Positions 16,739 through 25,998 are shown, counted from the stretch's first letter. The stretch: DNA of 64,000 nucleotides from Arthrobacter_B sp038069765 (GCF_038069765.1 NZ_JBBPFS010000003.1:310001-374000); one strand, 5' to 3'. The notes: generated by a model not told the origin, from the letters alone. Numbers and translations: made by a program.

Positions 16739-17461
16739 CTACTCCTCAAAGTGAGTGCTCACGCGGTCCGAGACCACTGCAACCACCCCGGCCGCCACGT
16801 CCCGGACCTTGACGTTGCGGCTGTTGGAGACGCTGCGCAGGATCTCAACGGCACCCTGCTGGCTGCAGTTGTTCTGCGCCATGATGATTCCGGCAGCCAG
16901 ATCCACGACGGTACGCGACTCGAGGGCGGCCTGCAGGTTGCGGGCCCGGTGCGTCTGCGCGTCCAGCCGCAGTGCGAGTGCCAGCGGAGTTGCCAGCTCC
17001 GCTGCAGCGGACTCAAGAGCAGCCAGCGCCGCTGGTCCGAAGGCTCCCGGGGAGGAGGAATAGCACGTGAGCACTGCGAGATCCGGGTCCGGCACCGCCA
17101 CCGGCACCGATGCCGCGGCAGACATGCCCGACGCGCGTGCAGCAGTCCAATAGGCGGACCGCTGGTCTTCACCGTCCAGGTTCCGCGCGACGGCCGGCGC
17201 CTGATGTGCCAGGGCGCGGCGGGACGGGTCTTCTGCATGCGTTCCCCGCTCGAGTTCGATGAAGCCGGGTTCGCTGCCGACCTGTACCGGCTGGCGGCGG
17301 GACCGCACGATCATCAGGGAGGAACCGGCCACGTTCCACTCACGCAGCCGCTCGGTCAGAAGGACGGCGAGCAGTGCCAGAAAGTTCTCCAGATCAGGGT
17401 TCTCCAGCAGCAGTTCCTGGACCCGGAGAGGGAACAGGACGGTATCCATCGGCTTATCCAT
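16739..17461 (-). CDS. GAF-ANTAR domain RNA-binding regulator
   Basis: 240 residues from the ATG preceded by GGAAAGGGGA; the frame is open for 34 more codons upstream. The N-terminal two-thirds are GAF-like (about residues 25-165). The C-terminal ANTAR module is clear: LQAALESRTVVDLAAGIIMAQNNCSQQGAVEILRSVSNSRNVKVRDVAAGVV. ANTAR proteins bind paired hexaloop RNA hairpins and prevent transcription termination. The target and the GAF ligand are unknown. Confidence 0.88.
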   Translation of the reverse strand: MDKPMDTVLFPLRVQELLLENPDLENFLALLAVLLTERLREWNVAGSSLMIVRSRRQPVQVGSEPGFIELERGTHAEDPSRRALAHQAPAVARNLDGEDQRSAYWTAARASGMSAAASVPVAVPDPDLAVLTCYSSSPGAFGPAALAALESAAAELATPLALALRLDAQTHRARNLQAALESRTVVDLAAGIIMAQNNCSQQGAVEILRSVSNSRNVKVRDVAAGVVAVVSDRVSTHFEE

Positions 17462-17575
17462 GCCCCCGCGTCCCCTTTCCCGCATGTGCTCCGGAGGATT
17501 CCCCCCCGCCGAGATCCTACGGTTCCGCGCGAGGGATGCACAGGGTGGTTCTACGCTTCGCACGTGGTTAACAGC

Positions 17576-17611
17576 AAAGAGGCCGGCAGGCGTTAGCCTG
17601 CCGGCCTCTTT
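17576..17611 (-). terminator. Strong terminator of the Bax-inhibitor gene
   Basis: A perfect 16-bp stem (AAAGAGGCCGGCAGGC and its complement) with a 4-nt loop and flanking T/A runs; it would work on both strands. Right beside it, GGTTCGGGAGTCC occurs twice (17614-17626 and 17631-17643). Confidence 0.85.
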
Positions 17612-17658
17612 TCGGTTCGGGAGTCCTTTAGGTTCGGGAGTCCGGAACCCCGGGGATG

Positions 17659-18507
17659 CTAGTCGTCGCCGCGCAGAATGGCGAGGATGCGGAGGATTTC
17701 CACATACAGCCAGACCAGGGTGACGGTGAGGCCGAAGGCAGCAGTCCAGGAGTAGCGCTGCGGAGCGCCGGCCTGAACACCCTGCTCGATGGACGTGAAG
17801 TCGACGATCAGGGAGAACGCGGCCAGGCCTACGGCGAGGAGGCCAATCAGGACACCCAGCGGAATTCCCATGATCTCGACGGAGTCACGGACACCGAACA
17901 TGCTGTCGGTGGCACCGAAGATCATCAGGCCCATGTTGACCAGGGAGAACACAGCGTAGCCGATCATGGCGATCATGAAGAAGCGCATGGCCTTGGGCGT
18001 AGCGCGGACCTTGCCGCTGCGGAACAGGACCAGGGTCACGGCGAAGACGGACAGCGTGCCCAGGACGGCCTGCAGGCCAATGCCCGGGTACAGGTTGTCC
18101 AGCACCAGGGTCAGTCCGCCGAGGAACATTCCCTCGAGGGCTGCGTACGCCAGGATCAGCGCGGGAGCGGGCTCACGCTTGAAGGCGTTGACCAGGCCCA
18201 GGACGAAACCGCCCAGTGCGCCGACGATCATCAGCGGCGCTGCGGCTCCGGGAATCAGGATCATGGGAACGGCTGCGCCGACGAGGACCACTGCCAGGCA
18301 GGCCAGGGTCTTCATGATGACGTCGTCGTACGTCATGCGGCCGGTCATGGCGGGGCCGGCAGAAGGCGCCGTGTACAGCTCCTGCAACTGCTGGGGGGTC
18401 ATCGAAGTCTGGTCCTGGGTGGCCAGGGAACCCTGGTTCACCCTGCCGCTGCGGACCTGGGAGTTAAAATTCTTGCTGTTAAAGACCGGATTACCACCGA
18501 TTGCCAT
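17659..18507 (-). CDS. Bax inhibitor-1/YccA family membrane protein
   Basis: 282 residues. A soluble N-terminus of about 65 residues is followed by seven hydrophobic helices, the TMBIM/BI-1 layout; actinobacterial members share the GGNPVFN start seen here (MAIGGNPVFNSKNF). Bacterial homologues are pH-sensitive calcium-leak channels. The ATG has a clear RBS (GGAGG, 8-nt spacing). It is transcribed alone, between two strong terminators and a divergent liv operon. Confidence 0.9.
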   Translation of the reverse strand: MAIGGNPVFNSKNFNSQVRSGRVNQGSLATQDQTSMTPQQLQELYTAPSAGPAMTGRMTYDDVIMKTLACLAVVLVGAAVPMILIPGAAAPLMIVGALGGFVLGLVNAFKREPAPALILAYAALEGMFLGGLTLVLDNLYPGIGLQAVLGTLSVFAVTLVLFRSGKVRATPKAMRFFMIAMIGYAVFSLVNMGLMIFGATDSMFGVRDSVEIMGIPLGVLIGLLAVGLAAFSLIVDFTSIEQGVQAGAPQRYSWTAAFGLTVTLVWLYVEILRILAILRGDD

Positions 18508-18732
18508 TAAATGTCCTCCATCTGGGGGCCTGTTTACCTAGAGCCTACCAATGTCAACGGCGGAGGGGGCCGGGAGATTCCCGGTTATCAGCGGCTGCGG
18601 GTAACAGTTTGGCATAGCGCGCCCGTCCCGGCCCCGTTACGCTGGCACACCAAGTCGTTACCTGATCGCGACATCCCGCCGCAGAAAATCGCCACTGCCT
18701 GAAACATTCAGTGGGTAGCATGATCCCCATTC

Positions 18733-18748
18733 GGTGACACAAGTCACA
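18733..18748 (+). promoter_or_regulatory. CRP/GlxR-like site before livH
   Basis: GGTGA-CACAAG-TCACA differs at one position from the TGTGA-N6-TCACA consensus of CRP/GlxR proteins and contains a perfect GTGAC-N4-GTCAC repeat. It lies about 30 bp upstream of the livH start, so it may link amino-acid uptake to cAMP. No binding evidence. Confidence 0.45.
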
Positions 18749-18776
18749 CTTGATCCGCTAAAGGTCCGATTTTTCG

Positions 18777-20150
18777 GTGCCCGCGGCCTTGGCGTGGAGG
18801 TTTTGGAACTTGCTACGAACATCGGCGCTGACCCGGTATCTGGGGATGTTGGCGGTGGTGGCGGCGATGTTTGCTGCCCTGCTGCTGTCTTCACCTGCCG
18901 CTCACGCAACAACAGCAACACCCTCGGACAGCGCATCCGCCGGCGCCGCGGACGACCCCACCGACGGCGCTGAGTTCGCCGACCGTATCAGCGGGGTGGT
19001 GCGGAACGAAGGCGTCCCGGTGGAAGGGGTAAGAATCACCGCCAGCGGCAACGGCTACGAAGGCGAAACGGAAACCGGGGCCAACGGCTCCTGGTCCATC
19101 GGCGTTCCCGAGCAGGGTGCCTTTGAAGTGGAGCTGGACGAAAGCACGCTGCCGGAGGGCGTCGCACTGGCGGAAGGGCAGGAGAATCCGCGCACCGTGA
19201 CCTTCGCGGGCACCTCCAACATCACCACATTGTTCCTGCTGGGCGAAGGCATCGTCCTGCAGCAGGACAGTTTCATCTCGACTCTCACCGAACGCGCGGT
19301 GGCCGGCCTGAGCTTTGGCCTGCTGCTGGCGCTGAGCGCCGTCGGGCTCTCACTGATTTTCGGAACCACCGGACTGACGAACTTCGCCCACGGCGAGATG
19401 GTCACTCTGGGCGCGGTCCTGGCCTTTGGCTTTGCAGCGATGGGCCTGTCCGCCTGGATCGCCCTGCCGCTGGCGGTGCTCGGCGGCGCCGTCTTCGGCT
19501 ATCTCCAGGACGGTGTGCTCTGGAAACCGCTGCGCCGGCGGGGCACCGGGCTGGTGCCGATGATGATCGTCAGCATCGGGCTGGCCGTCGCCGTCCGCTA
19601 CACCGTTCTGTTCTTCTTCGGCGGAGCCATGCAGCAGCTGCCGGGGTCACAGAGCCCCACCCTGGAACTGGGACCCATCTCCATTCCGCGCAACACCCTG
19701 ATCTCGCTGTTCGTCAGCCTCGCCGTCATCCTGGTGGTGGCCCTGCTGCTGCTGCGCACCCGGATCGGCAAGGCAACCCGCGCGGTCTCGGACAACCCCG
19801 CACTGGCCGCAGCCTCCGGAATCGACGTCGACCGCGTGATCCGCCTGGTCTGGATCACCGGCGGTGCACTGGCGGCCATGGGCGGAATCCTGTGGGCCTA
19901 CTACCGGCCCGGGGTGTCCTTTAATATGGGGCAGCAAATCCTGCTGCTGATCTTCGCCGGCGTCACGCTGGGTGGGCTTGGCACTGTTTTCGGTGCGCTG
20001 ATCGGGTCCGTGATTGTGGGGCTTTTCGTGGAAATCTCCACAATCTGGCTGGAGGCGGACCTGAAATATGTGGGCGCCCTGGTCATCATGATTCTTGTCC
20101 TCCTCGTCCGGCCGCAGGGAATCCTGGGCCGACGCGAGCGCATAGGTTAG
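18777..20150 (+). CDS. livH: Branched-chain amino-acid ABC permease (LivH) with secreted N-terminal domain
   Basis: 457 residues, about 150 more than a standard LivH. Residues 1-45 are a signal-peptide-like helix ending in SSPAAHA-TTA. Residues about 65-155 form a CnaB/carboxypeptidase-regulatory-like domain (ISGVVRNEGVPVEGVRITASGNGYEGETETGANGSWSIGVPEQGAFEVELDESTLPEGV). The permease follows, with NFAHGEMVTLGA and GGLGTVFGALIGSVIVG typical of LivH. The extra domain should lie outside the cell, where it could help dock the binding protein. First gene of livHMGF. Confidence 0.88.
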   Translation: MPAALAWRFWNLLRTSALTRYLGMLAVVAAMFAALLLSSPAAHATTATPSDSASAGAADDPTDGAEFADRISGVVRNEGVPVEGVRITASGNGYEGETETGANGSWSIGVPEQGAFEVELDESTLPEGVALAEGQENPRTVTFAGTSNITTLFLLGEGIVLQQDSFISTLTERAVAGLSFGLLLALSAVGLSLIFGTTGLTNFAHGEMVTLGAVLAFGFAAMGLSAWIALPLAVLGGAVFGYLQDGVLWKPLRRRGTGLVPMMIVSIGLAVAVRYTVLFFFGGAMQQLPGSQSPTLELGPISIPRNTLISLFVSLAVILVVALLLLRTRIGKATRAVSDNPALAAASGIDVDRVIRLVWITGGALAAMGGILWAYYRPGVSFNMGQQILLLIFAGVTLGGLGTVFGALIGSVIVGLFVEISTIWLEADLKYVGALVIMILVLLVRPQGILGRRERIG

Positions 20151-20163
20151 GGGCTTAGCACAG

Positions 20164-21144
20164 ATGGACTTCGTCAATATTTTTCTCGGCGCACTCAACG
20201 AGATCATCAGCCCCACCACGGCCGCCTACGCGCTGGCAGCCCTCGGGCTTGCCGTGCACTTTGGCTACACCGGCCTGCTGAACTTCGGCCAGGCCGGCTT
20301 CATGGCGGTGGGCGCGTACGGTTTCGCCATTCCCATCCTGTCCTTCAACGCCCCGCTGCCGCTGGCCCTGCTGATTGCCCTGCTGGCATCGGCAATCTTC
20401 GCGGTCATCCTGGGCATCCCGACGCTGCGGCTGCGGGCGGACTATCTGGCCATCGTCACCATCGCCGCGGCCGAAATCATCCGGTACATCGTGACCACCA
20501 CGGGAATGACACCGGTGACGGGGTCGGCGAACGGACTCGCCGCCTTCACCGGTAGCTTCTACGCCCTCAACCCGGTGCCGCCCGGCAGCTACAACATCGG
20601 CCCCTTCGGCCTGAACGAGCGCGACGTCTGGGTCCGGATCGTGGCCTGGGGTCTGGTCATCGTCGCCTGCTTCCTCGTGTGGATGCTGATCCGGAGCCCC
20701 TGGGGGCGCGTGGTCAAGGGCATCAGGGAGGATGAGAACGCCGTTCGGGCCCTGGGAAAGAACGTGTACGCCTACAAGATGCAGGCCCTGATCATCGGCG
20801 GCGCGCTCGGATCACTGGCGGGGATTATCTTCACCCTCCCCCGCGACGCCGTGCAGCCGGCAAACTACGGCACCGAGCTGACCTTCTACCTCTACACCGC
20901 ACTGCTGCTGGGCGGCATGTCCACGGTGCTTGGCCCGGTCATCGGCGCCATGATTTTCTGGGTCATCCTCTCCGTAACGCAGGGCCTGCTGTACGGTGCG
21001 ATCGAATCCGGCTACATCACTTTCATTACCACTTCCCAGGCAGGGCAGGTTCGCTACATCCTTGTTGGTGTGGCACTGATGCTGCTGATGATCTTCAGGC
21101 CCCAGGGCATCCTCGGAAACAAGAAGGAGCTGGCGTTCGCATGA
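20164..21144 (+). CDS. livM: Branched-chain amino-acid ABC permease LivM
   Basis: 326 residues, about ten helices. LNFGQAGFMAVGAYGFAI and the EAA-like loop GRVVKGIREDENAVRALGKNVYAYKMQALIIGGALGSLAGI are typical of LivM. It pairs with LivH to form the membrane pore. It sits 13 bp after livH and overlaps livG by ATGA. Confidence 0.92.
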   Translation: MDFVNIFLGALNEIISPTTAAYALAALGLAVHFGYTGLLNFGQAGFMAVGAYGFAIPILSFNAPLPLALLIALLASAIFAVILGIPTLRLRADYLAIVTIAAAEIIRYIVTTTGMTPVTGSANGLAAFTGSFYALNPVPPGSYNIGPFGLNERDVWVRIVAWGLVIVACFLVWMLIRSPWGRVVKGIREDENAVRALGKNVYAYKMQALIIGGALGSLAGIIFTLPRDAVQPANYGTELTFYLYTALLLGGMSTVLGPVIGAMIFWVILSVTQGLLYGAIESGYITFITTSQAGQVRYILVGVALMLLMIFRPQGILGNKKELAFA

Positions 21145-22214
21145 GTTCCCAGGCAGACGAACGCGGGAGCGGCAGGCGCAGCGGCGCCCATGCCGCGGAA
21201 CCGGCGGCAGCCGCGGCGGGCGCGGCGGGTGCAACACCGCCGCCCGCAGCGGCAGGCAACGAATACATGACGGACACCCGGCCCATCGCCGCGGACGCAA
21301 CCGGGCCGGGCTGCCGCAAGCGGGACCCGATCCTGGTGGCCCGGAACGTGACCCGCACCTACGGCGGGATCCACGCCGTCGACGTCGACTACGTGGAAGT
21401 GCCCCGGAACAAGATCACCGCACTCATCGGCCCCAACGGTGCCGGCAAAACCACGCTGTTCAACCTCCTGACCGGTTTTGACACGCCGCAGTCCGGGGAC
21501 TGGCAGTTCGAGGGGCGGGATCTGGCCGGTGTCTCCGCCTACAAAGTGGCACGGCTGGGCATGGTGCGCACCTTCCAGCTCACCAAGGTCATGGGCAAGC
21601 TCACCGTCATTGAAAACATGAGGCTGGGGGCGGCGTCGCAGCCGGGCGAGTCCCTCTGGCGTGCCTTCCTGCCGCCCCTGTGGCGCGGCCGGGAACGTGA
21701 AATCACCAAACAGGCGGACCTGCTGCTGGAGAAGTTCAAGCTCGACACCAAGCGCGGGGACTACGCCGCATCGCTGTCCGGCGGGCAGCGCAAGCTCCTG
21801 GAAATGGCCCGGGCCCTCATGGTCCAGCCGAAGCTGGTGATGCTCGACGAGCCCATGGCGGGGGTGAATCCGGCACTGACCCAGTCCCTGCTGGACCACA
21901 TAAAGAACCTCAAGGCCGAAGGCATGACCGTCCTCTTTGTTGAGCACGACATGCACATGGTCCGGCACATCGCGGACTGGGTCATTGTCATGGCCGAAGG
22001 GAAGGTGGTGGCCGAGGGGCCTCCGGGCGAGGTGATGAAGGACCAGGCGGTGATCGATGCCTACCTGGGTGCCCACCACGACGTCGACCTCGGTGATTCC
22101 GAAGGATTCGAAAAACTTGAGGCGGAACTGGAACACGACCCGGAGTCGTCAGTGGGCACCGAGCCCGACGGCGTCATCGGGCGCCGGATTGATGAGCGGA
22201 AGGAACAGGCATGA
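21141..22214 (+). CDS. livG: Branched-chain amino-acid ABC ATPase LivG
   Basis: 357 residues. Walker A GPNGAGKTT, signature LSGGQRKLLEMARAL, Walker B LVMLDEP and the switch His in FVEHDMHMV are all present. An Ala-rich extension of about 65 residues precedes the ATPase core, and a charged tail of about 45 residues follows. The first ATG is kept because it overlaps the livM stop and has AAGGAG upstream; a second ATG 42 codons in has no RBS. Confidence 0.92.
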   Translation: MSSQADERGSGRRSGAHAAEPAAAAAGAAGATPPPAAAGNEYMTDTRPIAADATGPGCRKRDPILVARNVTRTYGGIHAVDVDYVEVPRNKITALIGPNGAGKTTLFNLLTGFDTPQSGDWQFEGRDLAGVSAYKVARLGMVRTFQLTKVMGKLTVIENMRLGAASQPGESLWRAFLPPLWRGREREITKQADLLLEKFKLDTKRGDYAASLSGGQRKLLEMARALMVQPKLVMLDEPMAGVNPALTQSLLDHIKNLKAEGMTVLFVEHDMHMVRHIADWVIVMAEGKVVAEGPPGEVMKDQAVIDAYLGAHHDVDLGDSEGFEKLEAELEHDPESSVGTEPDGVIGRRIDERKEQA

Positions 22215-22957
22215 CCGCCGAGGCATTCGAGGGCGACTCCGTCGTCAAGGTGACCGATCTGGTGGCCGGCTACATTCCGGGGGTGAACATCCTCAACGGC
22301 TGCAGCATCGAGGCCCGGCGCGGGGAACTCATCGGAATCATCGGCCCCAACGGCGCCGGGAAGTCCACGCTGCTCAAGGCCATGTTCGGGCTGGTGAAAG
22401 TGCACTCCGGGACCGTTGTGGTCCGGGGACAGGACATCACCGGGCTCAAGGCGAACAAGCTGGTCAGCCGCGGGGTGGGATTTGTGCCGCAGAACAACAA
22501 CGTGTTTGCGTCCCTGACCATCGAGGAAAACCTGCAAATGGGGCTGTACCAGGCGCCCAAGCGGTTCGCCGAGCGCTTTGACTTCGTGTCCGAGCTCTTC
22601 CCGGAGCTGCGCAAGCGCCGGGCCCAGCGGGCGGGGTCGCTGTCCGGCGGGGAACGGCAGATGGTTGCCATGGGCCGCGCGCTGATGATGGAACCGGCCG
22701 TGCTGCTGCTGGATGAGCCTTCCGCCGGCCTCTCCCCCGTGAAACAGGATGAGGCCTTCCTGCGGGTGCACGAGATCAACCGGGCCGGAGTCTCGGTGAT
22801 CATGGTGGAGCAGAATGCCCGGCGGTGCCTGCAGATCTGCGACCGCGCGTACGTCCTGGACCAGGGCCGCGACGCCTACACCGGCACCGGCAGGGACCTC
22901 ATGAAGGATCCGAAGGTCATCCAGCTGTATCTGGGCACGCTGGCGGACACCGCCTAA
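22211..22957 (+). CDS. livF: Branched-chain amino-acid ABC ATPase LivF
   Basis: 248 residues, the usual LivF length. Walker A GPNGAGKST, signature LSGGERQMVAMGRAL, Walker B VLLLDEPSAGLSP and switch His-equivalent region IMVEQNARRCL; the position after the EQN is typical of LivF. It overlaps livG by ATGA and ends the operon at a strong terminator. Confidence 0.92.
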   Translation: MTAEAFEGDSVVKVTDLVAGYIPGVNILNGCSIEARRGELIGIIGPNGAGKSTLLKAMFGLVKVHSGTVVVRGQDITGLKANKLVSRGVGFVPQNNNVFASLTIEENLQMGLYQAPKRFAERFDFVSELFPELRKRRAQRAGSLSGGERQMVAMGRALMMEPAVLLLDEPSAGLSPVKQDEAFLRVHEINRAGVSVIMVEQNARRCLQICDRAYVLDQGRDAYTGTGRDLMKDPKVIQLYLGTLADTA

Positions 22958-22996
22958 GCGCCCTCCGCTGCCGGAGCGCTTCCCAAGCTGCCGACA

Positions 22997-23043
22997 GAAC
23001 AGCCCCCGCCGATCTGAACTGGTCAGATCGGCGGGGGCTGTTC
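22997..23043. terminator. Long hairpin terminator between livF and livK
   Basis: A perfect 21-bp stem (GAACAGCCCCCGCCGATCTGA and its complement) with a 5-nt loop, between convergent transcription units. Confidence 0.85.
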
Positions 23044-23054
23044 TACTTTGTACC

Positions 23055-23097
23055 GATTTATTTGGCGCTGATTTATTTGTCCGTACTGATTTATTTG
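23055..23097 (+). repeat. Three direct copies of GATTTATTTG
   Basis: Exact 10-bp copies start at 23055, 23070 and 23088, an A/T-rich patch in otherwise GC-rich DNA just beyond the 3' end of livK. Origin and role unknown. Confidence 0.75.
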
Positions 23098-23107
23098 GTG
23101 CTGCAGA

Positions 23108-24505
23108 TTAGAGCTTGCCCGATTCCGAGCGGCTCGGCAGCGGCTTGTTCTCGGCGTCGAACTGGTAGATGCCGATGAAGGCCTCGGTCGGGTCGCCGTT
23201 CTCATCGAAGGTGATCGGGCCGGAGTAACCGTCGTAGTCGATGTCTCCGCCTTCACGCAGGATGGTTACGCAGCCTGCGTAGTCGAAGCACTTCTCGCCG
23301 TCCGCCGACACTCCCTGGAGTTCGGCCGCGACGGCCGTTCCCTCGGTGCTGCCTGCGGCTTCAGCGGCGAGAGCCGTCAGGGTGACGGCGTCGTAGCTTT
23401 CACCCGCGTAGGACCAGTCCTTCAGCGCAGGATCCAGCGCCAGCAGCGATTCCTTGAAGGTGTCCGAAGCGAACGGGCCCGGGATCGTGCCCTGGGCTCC
23501 TTCGAGCGTTCCCGGATCAAGGTCCGCACTGTAGTCCGAGGTGTTGCCGTCCACGAAGAACATCTGCGTGGGATCGACTCCCTTGGCGGTGAGCAGCGGA
23601 ACGATGCTGGTGGCCTGCTGGAAGCTGATGACAACAATGGCGTCCGGTTCAGCGGCGACAACGGAGTCCACCTGGCTGCTGAACTGGGATTCGCCCTCGT
23701 TGAACATTTCCTCCTTGATGACCTGGCCGCCGGCCGATTCCACCGAGCCGCGGATGTTGCTTGCCAGCCCCGTGCCGTAGGCATCGTTCAGGACGATCAT
23801 TCCGACGGTCTGGGCGCCGCAGTTCATGATGTAGTTGCCCAGCGTGCGTCCCTGCAGCACATCGGAGGGAGCAGTGCGCCAGTACAGGCCGTTGTCATCC
23901 CAGGTGCTGAAGTCCGGCGAGGTGTTCGCCGGCGAGAACTGGATCACTCCGGCTCCGGTGATCTGGCCGATGACGGTCTTGGAGACGCCCGACGACGCCG
24001 CACCGACGATGGCGCTGACGTCCTGGCTCAGCAGGTCCGTCACCGACTGCGTGGCGATGTCGGTGGTGGTGTCGCCGGAATCGCGGTGGACGATCTCCAC
24101 CGGCTGTCCCAGTACGCCGCCCGCGGCGTTGATGTCCTGGACGGCAAGGTTGGTGCCGGCGATTTCCGGCGGGCCGAGGAACGCGAGTTCACCCGTGGTG
24201 GGCAGCAATGTCCCGACCTTCAGCGGTGCGTCCGTGGTGCCGGTGGAGGCAGGCACGGCCGAGGGGTCGCCTTTCTCTCCCGGGTCCTTGCCCTTGCCGC
24301 CTTCATTCGGCGGGCAGGAGACTCCCCCCGCCGCCGCGGCAGTTGACGCTGATTCCGTTCCCGTTGACTCCGAAGCGGGAGTTTCCTCCGCCCCGCTGCA
24401 GCCGGAGGCAAACAGTGCCAGACCCAGCCCCACTGCCGCGATTTTTGCCACCCGGCTGTAACCGTCTCCCAGGCCCAGACGACTCGTGGTGCGTAGTGCA
24501 GTCAT
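23108..24505 (-). CDS. livK: Branched-chain amino-acid ABC substrate-binding lipoprotein
   Basis: 465 residues. A lipoprotein signal (AAVGLGLALFASGCSG, lipobox Cys about residue 35) is followed by a low-complexity linker. The type I periplasmic-binding fold then begins at LKVGTLLPTTGELAFLGPPEIAGTNLAVQDINAAGGVLGQPVEIVHRDSGDT. It captures the substrate for LivHMGF, but it is transcribed separately and convergently, so its level can be set independently. A GlnR-like box lies upstream. Confidence 0.9.
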   Translation of the reverse strand: MTALRTTSRLGLGDGYSRVAKIAAVGLGLALFASGCSGAEETPASESTGTESASTAAAAGGVSCPPNEGGKGKDPGEKGDPSAVPASTGTTDAPLKVGTLLPTTGELAFLGPPEIAGTNLAVQDINAAGGVLGQPVEIVHRDSGDTTTDIATQSVTDLLSQDVSAIVGAASSGVSKTVIGQITGAGVIQFSPANTSPDFSTWDDNGLYWRTAPSDVLQGRTLGNYIMNCGAQTVGMIVLNDAYGTGLASNIRGSVESAGGQVIKEEMFNEGESQFSSQVDSVVAAEPDAIVVISFQQATSIVPLLTAKGVDPTQMFFVDGNTSDYSADLDPGTLEGAQGTIPGPFASDTFKESLLALDPALKDWSYAGESYDAVTLTALAAEAAGSTEGTAVAAELQGVSADGEKCFDYAGCVTILREGGDIDYDGYSGPITFDENGDPTEAFIGIYQFDAENKPLPSRSESGKL

Positions 24506-24611
24506 AGATTTTTCTCCCCGATCGAAAGGCGGAGGCCTTTGATGCTGTTACCAGGTGTTCCTGATTAGAAGAAAAGCTAGTTGAATAATGAGTCAAACAT
24601 AAGGGCCTTGG

Positions 24612-24627
24612 GTTACGTCCTTGTAAC
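24612..24627. promoter_or_regulatory. GlnR-like box upstream of livK
   Basis: GTTAC-GTCCTT-GTAAC is a perfect 5-bp inverted repeat with a 6-nt spacer, close to the GTnAC-N6-GaAAC half of actinobacterial GlnR sites. It lies between the livK start and the rbsD end, so control of livK in nitrogen limitation is plausible but unproven. Confidence 0.35.
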
Positions 24628-24676
24628 GCTCATCACATTCTGCTCCGCTACCACTTGCCCCCGGGACCGGAGACGG

Positions 24677-25060
24677 TTAAAAGCCCACTCCGCAGCGGAG
24701 CATGACGTTGGCGAAAGGAGTGGCCTCCCCCGTCCGCACGATCAGCCGTACGGACGGGAGCAGCGCCTTGAACTCTTCATGCGTCACCGTTTCGGGCTTC
24801 AGCCCGGCCGCTGCGAGCCGGCGCTCGACGGCGGTACCTTCGGCTTCCTCAGCCATGACCGCCCCTTCCACCTCGATCTCCGCCAGCAGCGCCGCCAAAA
24901 CGTCGGCGAAGGGCGGCACCCCCTGGACGAGGGCCAGATCGACGGCTTCGACGCCGTCGGGGATCGGGAGCCCGCAGTCGGCGATCACCACAAGGTGCCC
25001 GTGGCCGAGCCGGCCGATAGCTGCGTTCAGGGGCGCGTTGAGGATGCCGGCTTTTTTCAT
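24677..25060 (-). CDS. rbsD: D-ribose pyranase
   Basis: 127 residues, close to the family's usual length. MKKAGILNAPLNAAIGRLGHGHLVVIADCGLPIP carries the conserved His20 and Asp28 of RbsD. It interconverts the pyranose and furanose forms of ribose so that ribokinase can use imported sugar. Last gene of the rbs operon, overlapping rbsB by ATGA. No ribokinase gene follows. Confidence 0.92.
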   Translation of the reverse strand: MKKAGILNAPLNAAIGRLGHGHLVVIADCGLPIPDGVEAVDLALVQGVPPFADVLAALLAEIEVEGAVMAEEAEGTAVERRLAAAGLKPETVTHEEFKALLPSVRLIVRTGEATPFANVMLRCGVGF

Positions 25061-25998
25061 GAGGCGAAGTCAGCCAGGTTTGCTGCGTTCACGGTGGTGA
25101 CCGGGACCGGGATGGTGGCGTCGACAGTTTCGCCGTCGAGCAGCTGCGCGAGAACCTCCACGGAGCGCTTGCCCAGCTCGGCCGGCTGCTGGGCGATGGT
25201 GGCGGTCAGCGTACCGTCCTTGATGGCGGTGAAGCCGCCCTCCGTGCCGTCGAAGCCCACAACGCTGACGTCGGTGCCGGCGCGGTTCCCCAGGGCCTGG
25301 ATGGCACCCAGTGCCATTTCGTCGTTCTCGGCAAAGATGCCGGTCACTCCCGGATTGGCCTGCAGCAGGTTCGTTGCCACGTTCAGTGCTTCAGCGCGGT
25401 CAAAGTTTGCGGTCTGCTGTGCTGCGATCTTGATGCCCGGGTAGGCCTTGATGCCTTCGGCGAAACCGGCGCCGCGATCACGGCTGGCGGAGGTTCCCGC
25501 AACTCCCTGCAGGATGATGATTTCGCCTTCCCCGCCCATGGCCTTGGCCAGTTCGTCGGCGGCCTGGCGTCCGCCTGCCTTGTTGTCGCTGGAAACCAGG
25601 GACTGGACTTCGGCGCCGTTGACGGTGCGGTCAGCGGCTACCACCGGGGTGCCGGCACTCAGCAGCGGGCTGATGGAGGCGGCGGCGGCATCGGAGTCCA
25701 CCGGGTTGATGATGACGCCCTCGGTGCCGGACGTGGCGGCGGTGGCGAGCTGGTTGGTCTGGGTCGCGGAGTCGTTCTGGGCGTCCAGGACGTCGAGGTC
25801 CAGACCGGCCTCTTCGGCGGCGGCCTGCGCGCCGTCGCGCAGTTCCACGAAGAAGGGGTTGTTCAGGGTGGAGATGGCCAGGGTGACCGAACCGCCGGAG
25901 GCAGCGGCGTCGTCACCGCGGTTGCAGGCGGTGGCAGTCAGCAGCAGGCCAAGGGATACGGTCAGGGCCGCGGTCTTGCGGGCGGAGGAGAACTTCAT
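25057..25998 (-). CDS. rbsB: Ribose ABC substrate-binding lipoprotein
   Basis: 313 residues from the ATG preceded by AAGGA; the open frame upstream is not protein-like. Lipoprotein signal LTVSLGLLLTATAC, then a type I sugar-binding fold: TLAISTLNNPFFVELRDGAQAAAEEAGLDL, GVIINPVDSDA, and VSVVGFDGTEGG. It delivers ribose to RbsC/RbsA. Confidence 0.93.
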   Translation of the reverse strand: MKFSSARKTAALTVSLGLLLTATACNRGDDAAASGGSVTLAISTLNNPFFVELRDGAQAAAEEAGLDLDVLDAQNDSATQTNQLATAATSGTEGVIINPVDSDAAAASISPLLSAGTPVVAADRTVNGAEVQSLVSSDNKAGGRQAADELAKAMGGEGEIIILQGVAGTSASRDRGAGFAEGIKAYPGIKIAAQQTANFDRAEALNVATNLLQANPGVTGIFAENDEMALGAIQALGNRAGTDVSVVGFDGTEGGFTAIKDGTLTATIAQQPAELGKRSVEVLAQLLDGETVDATIPVPVTTVNAANLADFAS

